The position numbers and the translations under genes are program-made. Source: Bacteroidales bacterium (GTDB lineage Bacteria; Bacteroidota; Bacteroidia; Bacteroidales; JAADJA01). Taken from it: DNA of 44,982 nt. The stretch is from NCBI GenBank assembly GCA_020438105.1, contig JAGQVE010000032.1:1-44982 (forward strand), given 5' to 3'. Below, piece after piece: positions 17,633-25,752 of the stretch. A model generated the notes under the pieces. The model was not told the origin of the DNA. It saw nothing but the letters and a program-made list of their open reading frames with translations, and did no database searches. How positions within the stretch are numbered: position 1 is the first letter of the stretch; the number at the start of each line of letters is the position of its first letter.

Positions 17633-18349
17633 ATGATTAATAAAATTGTTAGTTCACCGGCCGAAGCAGTGGCCGATATTTTCGATGGTGCTTTGATCAT
17701 GATCAGCGGATTTGGTGAAGCCGGAAGTCCCATTGAACTCATTCATGCTTTGATTGATCAGGGAGCAAAAAACCTAACCATAGTCAGCAATAATACCGGG
17801 AGCGGCCATGTCGGGCTTGCAGCATTGATTGAGCATAAGCGTGTAAAAAAAATGATCTGCTCATTTCCGCGGACTGCCAACTCAACTGTTTTCCCCGACC
17901 TCTATTCAAAAGGTGAAATTGAACTGGAACTGGTTCCGCAGGGAACACTTGCCGAAAGGATCCGGGCTGGAGGGGCAGGCATTCCAGCATTTTTCACGCC
18001 CAGCTCTGTGAACACACCGTTAGCTGATGGTAAAGAACTTCGCGAATTTGAAGGTGTTCCTTACGTGATGGAATTCGGTATTAAGGCCGATTTTTCGCTG
18101 GTAAAATGCGAAGCAGCTGACAGATATGGCAACCTTATTTACAACAAAACAGCAAGGAATTTCGGACCAATCATGTGTACTGCGGCCGAAACAACGATTG
18201 TGCAGGCAAAGAGGCTGGTTGAGCTTGGTGATATAGATCCTGAATGCGTAGTCACCCCGGGGATTTTTGTAAAAAAAGTTGTGGGAGTAAACAATCCAGC
18301 AGATGAGTCGCAATTAATAGCTGATGAAAGGAATTACCCATGGAATTAA
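17633..18349 (+). CDS. 3-oxoacid CoA-transferase subunit A, PcaI type
   Basis: One half of a heterodimeric family I CoA-transferase that moves CoA, usually from succinyl-CoA, to a 3-oxo acid. The 238 residues follow the alpha-subunit plan: the glycine-rich oxyanion segment 'GFGEAGSPIELI' at 26-37, 'VSNNTGSG', 'ELELVPQGTLAERIRAGGAG' near residue 101, 'ADRYGNLIYNKTARNFGP' near residue 160 and 'VTPGIFV' near the end. These phrases match 3-oxoadipate CoA-transferase (PcaI) more closely than acetoacetate enzymes, by memory of the families. It begins 30 bases after the aminomutase and overlaps subunit B by 10 bases. No protocatechuate or catechol genes are in the window, so the 3-oxo acid probably comes from the neighbouring aminotransferase. 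Confidence 0.85.
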   Translation: MINKIVSSPAEAVADIFDGALIMISGFGEAGSPIELIHALIDQGAKNLTIVSNNTGSGHVGLAALIEHKRVKKMICSFPRTANSTVFPDLYSKGEIELELVPQGTLAERIRAGGAGIPAFFTPSSVNTPLADGKELREFEGVPYVMEFGIKADFSLVKCEAADRYGNLIYNKTARNFGPIMCTAAETTIVQAKRLVELGDIDPECVVTPGIFVKKVVGVNNPADESQLIADERNYPWN

Positions 18350-18993
18350 ATGAAAACAATATTGGCTGGAGCCGCGAAGAAATGGCCCAAAAGGTAGCTT
18401 TGGATATACCCGATGGGGCATATGTAAACCTTGGTATCGGCATGCCCGAACTGGTGGCAGATTATGTTCCGGAAGGCCGGGAAGTGATTTATCATACTGA
18501 AAACGGACTGCTGGGGATGGGACCTGTTCCCGAAGAAAGTGAAAAAGACCCGGAGCTGATCAATGCTGGCAAAAAGCATATTACCGCTATTAAAGGAGCC
18601 TGTTTTTTTCACCATGCCGACAGTTTTACAATGATCCGCGGAAAGCACATTGATATTTGTGTATTGGGTGCGTTCCAGGTTTCTGTGGATGGCGATATTG
18701 CCAATTGGTCAACAGGTAAACCCGGAGCAATACCGGCTGTGGGAGGTGCCATGGATCTGGTGGCAGGAGTTAAACGGATTTTTGTGATAACACAGCACAA
18801 TACCAAGGATGGAAAATCCAAAATCGTAAACAACTGTACTTACCCGTTAACAGGTAAAGGGGTTGTTGAAACCATTTATACAGATTTAGCTATAATCGAT
18901 GTTAAAAAAGACGGACTATTCGTCCGGGAAATGGGCCCCAATGTGAATTTCGAATATTTGCAAAAACACACTGAAGTACCATTGATTCAGTAA
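18340..18993 (+). CDS. 3-oxoacid CoA-transferase subunit B, PcaJ type
   Basis: Catalytic half of the CoA-transferase. The active glutamate that forms the enzyme-CoA thioester is Glu54 in 'TENGLLGMG'. Other beta-subunit signatures are 'DIPDGAYVNLGIGMP' near residue 22, 'DPELINAGKKHIT', 'FHHADSFTMIRGKHIDICVLGAFQV' and 'ANWSTGKPGAIPAVGGAMDL', all of the PcaJ kind. The 217-residue length is normal. The ATG lies within the last codons of subunit A in another frame, a usual arrangement for equal production of the two subunits. The aminotransferase follows after 19 bases. The substrate acid is inferred from relatives: 3-oxoadipate is the closest known fit, but other 3-oxo acids are possible. Confidence 0.87.
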   Translation: MELNENNIGWSREEMAQKVALDIPDGAYVNLGIGMPELVADYVPEGREVIYHTENGLLGMGPVPEESEKDPELINAGKKHITAIKGACFFHHADSFTMIRGKHIDICVLGAFQVSVDGDIANWSTGKPGAIPAVGGAMDLVAGVKRIFVITQHNTKDGKSKIVNNCTYPLTGKGVVETIYTDLAIIDVKKDGLFVREMGPNVNFEYLQKHTEVPLIQ

Positions 18994-19012
18994 TTTTTAT
19001 AAGTCAAATATA

Positions 19013-20359
19013 ATGAGTAATTCTTACAATGTAAATCGTAAGTACAGTTCCGCTCTTTATAAAAGAGCCAAGGAAGTGATGACTGGTGGAGTTAGCCGAA
19101 ACACGATATTTCGCCGCCCCCACCCTTTTTACGTAGCTACCGCCAAAGGCAGTTATGTAACAGATATTGATGCCAACACCCGGATTGACTTTGCCAATAA
19201 TATGGCATCGCTCATTCATGGACACGCACATCCGGCGATTAATGAAGCCGTGATTGCACAATTACAAAGAGGAACAGCCTACACACTGGGTACCGCCGTT
19301 GAAGTAGAATTTGGCGAGTTGCTGGTGGAACGAAACCACAATTTCGAAAAAATCCGGTTTGTGAATTCGGGAACCGAAGCTGTGATGTCGATGATCAAAG
19401 CCGCGCGGGCTTATACCGGCAGGCCCAAAATCGCCAAAGCTGAAGGGGCCTACCATGGAACCTATGATTTTGCAGAGATCAGCCAGATAGCCACACCGGA
19501 TACCTGGGGTGATATTGACCATCCTAATTCGGTTCCGGTAACCATGGGAACACCGGAGTGTGTTAAAAAGGATGTCGTTATTTTTCCATATAATGATATC
19601 AAACGCACCTTAAAGCTCCTTGAAGAAAACAAGGATGAACTGGCTTGCGTGCTGATTGATCCTGTTTCGCACCGGGTGGGTATGTTCCCGATCGAGAAAG
19701 ATTTTTTGGAAGCAGTTTATAACTGGACCCGCAAAAACAAAGTTTTAATGGTTTTTGATGAGGTAGTTACTTACCGGGTAACCTATAGTGGTGCTCAGGA
19801 AATGTATCCGTTTAAGCCCGATATGACTGCTTTAGGGAAAATTATCGGAGGCGGATTTCCTGTTGGTGCCATTGCCGGCGATGCCGAGATCATGTCGGTC
19901 TTTGACCCAACACGAAGGGTGATCAAACAGCCACATTCCGGTACTTTTTCAGCAAATCCTATTACCATGACAGCCGGAAAAGTAGCGATGCAATTATTCG
20001 ACAGGAAAGCTGTAGACGACATCAATAAGATGACTAACATTGCTAAAAAGCAAATCCGGGAAGCCATAAAAGAGGCTGATGTACCGGTGGTGTTAACTGG
20101 CGCCGGATCCATGTTCAGGTTCCACTTTCGTAAAAAGGCGCCACGAATGTATCGGGAATCATACCAGAGTCCGGATGAGAGAAGATTGATCGTTGATTTT
20201 CTGGATTATCTTTTCCTGCATGAGGATTTGATCATGATCAATACTTTCGCCTGTATGTTTGCTACAACGATTACACAGGTTGAGGTGGATCGGTTAACAG
20301 AATCACTGTTGAGCGGTTTTAAAAAATTCAAAGCAGAAATTCATCAATTTGCCAAATAA
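19013..20359 (+). CDS. Class III aminotransferase, beta-amino-acid type
   Basis: A 448-residue PLP enzyme of fold type I, related to glutamate-1-semialdehyde aminomutase. The PLP lysine is Lys276 in 'ALGKIIGGGFPVGA', Asp249 in 'VFDEV' would hold the pyridine nitrogen, and 'NSGTEA' at 118-123 binds the phosphate. The N-terminal phrase 'GGVSRNTIFRRPHPFY', with 'LIHGHAHPAI' near residue 67, resembles beta-phenylalanine and other beta-amino-acid aminotransferases rather than HemL, which works on glutamate semialdehyde in heme synthesis. In this operon, between a 2,3-aminomutase and a 3-oxoacid CoA-transferase, removal of a C3 amino group to give a 3-oxo acid is the obvious role. No heme genes are near. 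Substrate not determinable from sequence. Confidence 0.83.
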   Translation: MSNSYNVNRKYSSALYKRAKEVMTGGVSRNTIFRRPHPFYVATAKGSYVTDIDANTRIDFANNMASLIHGHAHPAINEAVIAQLQRGTAYTLGTAVEVEFGELLVERNHNFEKIRFVNSGTEAVMSMIKAARAYTGRPKIAKAEGAYHGTYDFAEISQIATPDTWGDIDHPNSVPVTMGTPECVKKDVVIFPYNDIKRTLKLLEENKDELACVLIDPVSHRVGMFPIEKDFLEAVYNWTRKNKVLMVFDEVVTYRVTYSGAQEMYPFKPDMTALGKIIGGGFPVGAIAGDAEIMSVFDPTRRVIKQPHSGTFSANPITMTAGKVAMQLFDRKAVDDINKMTNIAKKQIREAIKEADVPVVLTGAGSMFRFHFRKKAPRMYRESYQSPDERRLIVDFLDYLFLHEDLIMINTFACMFATTITQVEVDRLTESLLSGFKKFKAEIHQFAK

Positions 20360-20379
20360 AACCAAAATATAAAATTGTT

Positions 20380-21582
20380 ATGTCAGCTGTTTATCTATGC
20401 GATGCCATAAGAACACCGGTCGGGAAATACGGAGGGTCATTATCCTCCGTTCGAACCGATGATCTGGCCGCGATTGTTTTACAGGAAATTAAAGACAGAA
20501 ATCCGAATATCGACTGGAATGAGGTGGATGATGTGTTTATGGGATGTGCCAATCAAGCCGGAGAAGATAACCGGAATGTGGCCAGAATGGCTCTGTTACT
20601 TGCAGGATATTCCGAAACGATTCCGGGTATGACCGTAAACCGGCTGTGTGGTTCGGGTATGGATGCAATAGGAACTGCCGCAAGGGCAATAAAAGCCGGT
20701 GAAGCCGATTTAATTATCGCAGGGGGTGTTGAAAGCATGTCGCGCTCTCCTTTCGTTATGGGAAAAGCCGATTCAGCTTTTAGCCGCAATCATAAGTTAG
20801 AAGATACAACCATTGGATGGCGTTTTGTAAATCCTAAATTGGATAAAATGTATGGCACGGAGTCGATGATCTGGACCGCCGAAAATATCGCCACCGACTT
20901 TAAGATCAGCCGAGAGGATCAGGATAAATTTGCACTTCGCAGCCAGGAAAAAGCGCAAAACGCACAAAATGACGGACGCCTTGCAAGAGAAATAGTACCG
21001 GTAAAAATTCCACAGCGAAAGGGAGATCCGATCATAGCTGATAAAGATGAACATTTGCGCCTGAGTCCGCTAGATAAATTAGCGACATTAAAACCCATAA
21101 CACATCCGGGAGGAACCATTACAGCCGGAAATGCATCGGGGGTGAATGATGGTGCTGCGGCATTGATCATAGCTTCGGAACGGGCTGTAAAAAAATACAA
21201 CCTCACCCCTAAAGTTAAAATTTTAGGTATGAGCACTGCAGGCGTTCTGCCTCGTATCATGGGAATGGGACCGGTACCTGCCACACGCAAAATTTTAAAA
21301 AGATTGAATCTTAGTCTCAACGATCTTGATATCATTGAACTAAATGAGGCTTTTGCAGCGCAATCCCTGGGATGCATTCGCGAACTTGGACTGGCCGATG
21401 ATGACCCGAGGATAAATCCTCTGGGAGGAGCCATAGCTATCGGGCATCCGCTGGGGATGAGCGGTGCGCGAATTGTAACTTCAGCCTATTATCAACTCAT
21501 TAATTCTGAAGCAAACAAAGCCCTTTGCACCATGTGTATTGGTGTAGGACAGGGAATTGCAGTTGTTCTGGAAAAAGTTTAA
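20380..21582 (+). CDS. Thiolase, 3-oxoadipyl-CoA (PcaF) type
   Basis: Cleaves a 3-oxoacyl-CoA with free CoA into acetyl-CoA and a shortened acyl-CoA. The 400-residue protein has the nucleophile Cys90 ('NRLCGSGMDA'), His356 ('AIAIGHPLGMSGAR') and Cys386 ('CIGVGQG'). The segments 'GCANQAGEDNRNVARMA', 'MSRSPFVMGKA', 'DTTIGWRFVNP' and 'PVKIPQRKGDP' are those of beta-ketoadipyl-CoA thiolases, which yield succinyl-CoA and acetyl-CoA; biosynthetic acetoacetyl-CoA thiolases differ there. It starts 20 bases after the aminotransferase and is the last gene of the run. The similarity is the strongest hint that the pathway passes through a six-carbon 3-oxodicarboxylate. Specificity remains an inference. 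Confidence 0.88.
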   Translation: MSAVYLCDAIRTPVGKYGGSLSSVRTDDLAAIVLQEIKDRNPNIDWNEVDDVFMGCANQAGEDNRNVARMALLLAGYSETIPGMTVNRLCGSGMDAIGTAARAIKAGEADLIIAGGVESMSRSPFVMGKADSAFSRNHKLEDTTIGWRFVNPKLDKMYGTESMIWTAENIATDFKISREDQDKFALRSQEKAQNAQNDGRLAREIVPVKIPQRKGDPIIADKDEHLRLSPLDKLATLKPITHPGGTITAGNASGVNDGAAALIIASERAVKKYNLTPKVKILGMSTAGVLPRIMGMGPVPATRKILKRLNLSLNDLDIIELNEAFAAQSLGCIRELGLADDDPRINPLGGAIAIGHPLGMSGARIVTSAYYQLINSEANKALCTMCIGVGQGIAVVLEKV

Positions 21583-21621
21583 TTTTATACCTTCTTTATT
21601 TCAGGAAATTATAACGATTTA

Positions 21622-21690
21622 TTGTGTTAACGACACAAACGGTATTTTCCTCATACATCTATTTAAACACTTGAACTCTTTCGGTGTTTA
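21622..21690. other. Two small inverted repeats after the thiolase gene
   Basis: TTGTGT-N5-ACACAA at 21622-21638 and TAAACAC-N13-GTGTTTA at 21664-21690, in the 150 bases between the thiolase and the subtilase. Neither has a following T run. They could be weak terminators or operators; nothing more can be said. Confidence 0.25.
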
Positions 21691-21709
21691 CTAGTTATTA
21701 CAATGAATA

Positions 21710-24700
21710 ATGATTTATAAAATTAAACTTCCTATTATGAAATCTTCAGATTTACGAACTTTCATTATGGCCGGATTTTTTGTGCTTCTGGCTAATTTTG
21801 TAAATGCTCAGAATGCCTCTGACAATTATGACCTTCTGCTTAAGTTCGGGCAGGTTAATATGGTTGAAAATGTTGATGAGTATACTAATAACTTCAGCGC
21901 ATCTGATCAGGATGTTTATAATGGTTATCTGTATAAAATCATCCAGTTTTATGCTATTCCAACCAATGCAGAAAAACAAATGATGGAAAATATGGGGCTG
22001 CAATTTCTTGATTATATCCCCAATAAAGCCTACACGGTGGCTATTCCTTCAAATTTTAATTTCCAGGTATTTAAATCACTGAATGTTCGTAATATCTCCG
22101 ACATCATTCCCGAGTACAAACAAGATATGTATCTGCTGGATAAAAATTATCCTGCTTACGCCTTGCGGCCGGATGATCAAATTGATTTGATGGTTTCGTT
22201 CTATATGAACATACCTTACAACACAGTACGAAATGAACTCACGGGTTATACCCATTTGCTGCTTCAGGATGAAGCAATAGCAAATTATCAAATCATCCGG
22301 ACTGATATTAGCAATATTGAATCAATAGTATCACAACCGTTTGTAAGTTTTGTTGAACCTGTTTATCCTCCGGGCGAACCAGAAAATTATACTGGTAAGA
22401 CCCAGCATCGGTCCAATGTTCTGGATTCTGATTACGCAGCAGGCCGTCATTATGATGGAACCGGAGTAAATGTGATGCTTCAGGACGACGGGATTATCGG
22501 GCCCCATATTGATTATGAAGGACGCATTGGCGATCAATTTCTAACCAATAACAGTGGTGATCATGGCGATCATTGTGCAGGTATCATTTTCGGATCCGGC
22601 AATCTTGATCCCCGCCTTGCAGGACAGGCACCAGGCGCCCAGCTTTATGTTTACCAGGCAGCACCACTATATCCGGGATTTTCAAACATCCCCAATCACT
22701 ACAACACTTACGACATCAGGATCACCTCCACTTCTTATTCTGATGGATGTAATGCAGGTTATACTTCACTTGCACGTACCATGGACCTTCAAATTATTGG
22801 CTATCCAGCATTGATGCATGTTTTTTCGGCGGGCAATGATGGTTCCAGTGACTGTGGCTATGGAGCAGGTGCAGGTTGGGGAAATGTAACCGGCGGGCAT
22901 AAAATAGGAAAGAATGTAATTGCAACTGCAAATCTCGATTACGCCGATGGCCTTTCCGGATCAAGCAGTCGTGGTCCGGCCCATGACGGCAGGATTAAAC
23001 CCGACATCAGTGCAAAAGGCTCAAGTGTGAATAGTACCACCAATCCCAACAGCTACACTGTAAAGTCAGGAACATCCATGGCTTGCCCGGCAATATCAGG
23101 CACACTGGCCCAATTATACCAGGCATATCGTGACCTGAATGGAGGTGCTGATCCAAAAGGAGGGTTTATTAAAGCACTGGTATTAAACACTGCGGATGAT
23201 CTTTTAAACAAAGGACCTGATTTTAAAACAGGATGGGGAAGGATTAATGCTCGCCGCGCTGTTGAAGCATTAGAAGAAGAAAGATACATGACGGATGAAA
23301 TCAGTCAGGGAGAAAATAATTCGCATACCATTGAGGTCCCTACAGGAGTTAAAGAAGTGAAAGTTATGGTTTACTGGACAGATAAAGAAGGTAATGTTGG
23401 AACAAGCAAAGCCCTGGTTAATGACATTAACATCACCATGACCGATCCATCCAATGGAGAACATTTACCCTGGTTATTAAATCACTATCCACATCCCGAC
23501 AGCCTCAACAAACCAGCAATAAAGGGAATTGACAATTTAAACAATATGGAGCAAGTGAGTATTACGGATCCGCAGGCCGGTTCATATTCACTCCATGTTA
23601 ATGGTTTTGAAATTCCCTTCGGACCGCAGGAATACTTTGTAATGTATGAATTCATACTTGAAGAAGTAGTTTTAACTTACCCAATTGGTGGCGAATCATT
23701 TACACCGGGTGAAAATATAACTGTCCGGTGGGATAGTTATGATACAGAGGAAAACTTTACTTTGGAGTATTCAACAGATGCAGGAGCTAACTGGACAGTT
23801 GCAAATAGTAATATAAATGCATCAATGCGACAATATAATATGACATTACCTACCGAACTCACCGGACAGGCAATGGTTCGTATAAGCAATGGTGGCTCTT
23901 CAAGCAGCAGTGATGAGGTATTTTCTATCATGTATGTGCCTGATGAAATTGAGTTTGTAAGAGCCTGCCCAACTACAGTACTCATAAAGTGGGAAACAGT
24001 GCAGGATGCTGAATCCTATGATGTTTATATGCTCGGTGAAAAATATATGGAAGTTATTGGAACAACTCCCACTGATTCGCTGCTTGTGGAAGATATCAGC
24101 TTTGAAAACGAGTACTGGTTCAGTGTAAGTGCCAATGGACCCAATGATGCAAAAAGCCGAAGAGCAGTTGCAGTAATGAAATCACCAGGGGTTTGGAATT
24201 GTATTTTCAGCAAGGATATGGCGCTTTCTGATATCATCTCCCCACCCATTGGTGTATTATTTGGATGCCAGGACTTTAGTGATGTTCCGGTGCGGATTGA
24301 GATTACCAATGGCGGTCAGGAAGCGATGTCGGATATAACGATGAATTACCAGTTCGAAGGAGGATCAGTGATGACAGAAGTTTACAATGGAACACTTCAA
24401 CCGGGTGAAAGTTATATTCATGAATTTGCATCCTCCGTTAGCTTGCCATCCAATGGCATATATGATCTTTCAGCATGGATTGAAACAGATGGAGATCAAA
24501 ATGCATCCAATGATATTATTACAGGAGCATGTAAGTTAAAAACAGCCCAATCGGCACCCATCAATCAAAATATTAGTTTTGATGAGTTTAACCAGTGCTC
24601 ATGGGATCCTGATTGCGAAGATATAAATTGTTATATTGACAATGAGTGGTATAATCTTCAAAATGGATTGAATGATCAAATTGACTGGCGCCTGATGAAC

Positions 24701-25384
24701 GGTATCACCCCTACTCCTAATACCGGCCCGATAGGTGATCATACAACAGGCACCCTTGCAGGGAACTTCCTTTATTTGGAAGGTTCGGGTGATTGCAAAG
24801 ATAAAAAGGCAGTTTTAATGTCGCCCTGTATCGATCTTACCGGCCTGGCTAATCCCGGCATGTCATTCTGGTTTAACATGTATGGAGCCGACATGGGTTC
24901 ATTACATATTGATGTGATCAGTGATGGTATGCTATATAAAGATGTGATTGTTCCTATTTCAGGAGATCAGGGCCAGGGCTGGAAGGAAGCTTTTGCTTTT
25001 TTTGCTGACTTTGCCGGTAAAGAAATCAATGTAAGATTCAGAGGATACACCGGAATGGACGAATTGTGCGACCTGGCAATTGACGATATTTCAATATCAG
25101 ACCTCACCAATGTTCCTAATATTTCAAATGAGCTTTGGCTTCAGGTTTATCCAAATCCATCCATAGGAACTTACACAATAAATTTTGCAAAAGAGCGAAA
25201 TGTTGAAATGCAAGTTAAAGTGGTTGATATAACAGGCAAGACTATCTTTGCTGACTCCTTCAACACGGGTGATCTAATCCAGAATTCCTACCAGTTTGAT
25301 ATTTCTGAAAATAATCAGGGTGTATATTACCTGATGATTGAATCGGAAGGAATTAAATACACAGAAAAACTGCTAAAGCTTTAG
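21710..25384 (+). CDS. Secreted subtilisin-like protease with T9SS sorting domain
   Basis: An extracellular serine protease of family S8. An ATG at 21737 (MKSSDLRTF...) gives a better signal peptide than the one at 21710 and may be the real start. After a prodomain-like region (about 35-225), the catalytic triad is visible: Asp259 ('LQDDG'), His285 ('DHGDHCAG') and Ser456 ('SGTSMACP'), with Asn376 ('SAGNDG') as the oxyanion residue. C-terminal to this come a P/homoB-like beta domain, a fibronectin-III-like stretch ('VLIKWETVQDAESYDVYML', about 750-830), a MAM/jelly-roll-like domain (about 960-1130) and a T9SS tail with 'LQVYPNPS' and 'GVYYLMIESEG...KLLKL'. It is probably exported through type IX secretion and may degrade protein. 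Numbering follows the 1224-residue frame. Confidence 0.88.
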   Translation: MIYKIKLPIMKSSDLRTFIMAGFFVLLANFVNAQNASDNYDLLLKFGQVNMVENVDEYTNNFSASDQDVYNGYLYKIIQFYAIPTNAEKQMMENMGLQFLDYIPNKAYTVAIPSNFNFQVFKSLNVRNISDIIPEYKQDMYLLDKNYPAYALRPDDQIDLMVSFYMNIPYNTVRNELTGYTHLLLQDEAIANYQIIRTDISNIESIVSQPFVSFVEPVYPPGEPENYTGKTQHRSNVLDSDYAAGRHYDGTGVNVMLQDDGIIGPHIDYEGRIGDQFLTNNSGDHGDHCAGIIFGSGNLDPRLAGQAPGAQLYVYQAAPLYPGFSNIPNHYNTYDIRITSTSYSDGCNAGYTSLARTMDLQIIGYPALMHVFSAGNDGSSDCGYGAGAGWGNVTGGHKIGKNVIATANLDYADGLSGSSSRGPAHDGRIKPDISAKGSSVNSTTNPNSYTVKSGTSMACPAISGTLAQLYQAYRDLNGGADPKGGFIKALVLNTADDLLNKGPDFKTGWGRINARRAVEALEEERYMTDEISQGENNSHTIEVPTGVKEVKVMVYWTDKEGNVGTSKALVNDINITMTDPSNGEHLPWLLNHYPHPDSLNKPAIKGIDNLNNMEQVSITDPQAGSYSLHVNGFEIPFGPQEYFVMYEFILEEVVLTYPIGGESFTPGENITVRWDSYDTEENFTLEYSTDAGANWTVANSNINASMRQYNMTLPTELTGQAMVRISNGGSSSSSDEVFSIMYVPDEIEFVRACPTTVLIKWETVQDAESYDVYMLGEKYMEVIGTTPTDSLLVEDISFENEYWFSVSANGPNDAKSRRAVAVMKSPGVWNCIFSKDMALSDIISPPIGVLFGCQDFSDVPVRIEITNGGQEAMSDITMNYQFEGGSVMTEVYNGTLQPGESYIHEFASSVSLPSNGIYDLSAWIETDGDQNASNDIITGACKLKTAQSAPINQNISFDEFNQCSWDPDCEDINCYIDNEWYNLQNGLNDQIDWRLMNGITPTPNTGPIGDHTTGTLAGNFLYLEGSGDCKDKKAVLMSPCIDLTGLANPGMSFWFNMYGADMGSLHIDVISDGMLYKDVIVPISGDQGQGWKEAFAFFADFAGKEINVRFRGYTGMDELCDLAIDDISISDLTNVPNISNELWLQVYPNPSIGTYTINFAKERNVEMQVKVVDITGKTIFADSFNTGDLIQNSYQFDISENNQGVYYLMIESEGIKYTEKLLKL

Positions 25385-25402
25385 TTTAAAAGTTTCTGAA
25401 TT

Positions 25403-25431
25403 AAAAGCCGGTTGAAATTCAGCCGGCTTTT
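25403..25431 (+). terminator. Terminator of the subtilase gene
   Basis: Stem AAAAGCCGG / CCGGCTTTT (9 bp) with an 11-base loop, ending in a T run, 18 bases after the stop codon. Typical rho-independent terminator. Confidence 0.8.
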
Positions 25432-25434
25432 TCA

Positions 25435-25473
25435 TTTTCGGTATTTAGAATCGCTCTAAATGAGTACCGAAAA
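25435..25473. repeat. Long imperfect hairpin in the intergenic region
   Basis: Outer arms TTTTCGGTA / TACCGAAAA (9 bp, perfect) enclose inner arms TTTAGA / TCTAAA (6 bp) around a 5-base loop, with four unpaired bases on the right side. It follows the terminator at 25403-25431 directly. It has no T run of its own and no second copy that I noticed. Confidence 0.5.
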
Positions 25474-25505
25474 CTGATTAAAACAGGCCGTTAACTGATT
25501 ACTGA

Positions 25506-25535
25506 TTGCGATATTTAAAAAATCGACTATTTTTG
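25506..25535 (+). promoter_or_regulatory. Promoter of the BNR-propeller and FN3 gene pair
   Basis: TTG (25506-25508), 19 bases, then TATTTTTG (25528-25535), a full match to the Bacteroidota -33/-7 arrangement. The predicted start near 25542 leaves a leader of about 210 bases before the ATG at 25753. Confidence 0.55.
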
Positions 25536-25752
25536 TATATAAATGAAGCACAGTTGGTACCATTTGTTTATGTCCAACAAAATCTAAATAATCTTTCTAA
25601 TCAGACTTTCCAACCCCCGGGTTGGGTTAGTTTTGTTGATATTATTTTAGAAAAAACATTCTTGACTGTAAACAAAAAAGGTGTAACTTGTGCCACTCTT
25701 TTTGAAGCACGTATTGGAGTCTAACATAAACAAATAATCAAATAAGACTGAT

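Larger units (their letters stand above)
25385..25752. other. 368-base intergenic region with leader
   Basis: Holds the terminator at 25403-25431, the hairpin at 25435-25473, a promoter at 25506-25535 and about 210 bases of apparent untranslated leader. In the leader CCAACCC-CC-GGGTTGG (25610-25625) could fold. A 72-codon frame at 25506-25724 has no credible coding features; I leave it out. Confidence 0.5.

Noticed and set aside
19013..20359. Glutamate-1-semialdehyde aminomutase (hemL) for heme synthesis
   Set aside because: The N-terminal region and operon neighbours fit beta-amino-acid aminotransferases, and no heme gene is near.
17633..21582. Plain aromatic degradation (3-oxoadipate) operon
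   Set aside because: PcaIJ and PcaF-like genes are present, but ring-cleavage, lactonising and hydrolase genes are missing, and an aminomutase plus aminotransferase are embedded among them.
25506..25724. 72-codon plus-strand frame upstream of the BNR-propeller gene
   Set aside because: It starts on the promoter's -33 box, shows no domain, signal or biased composition, and fits better as untranslated leader.
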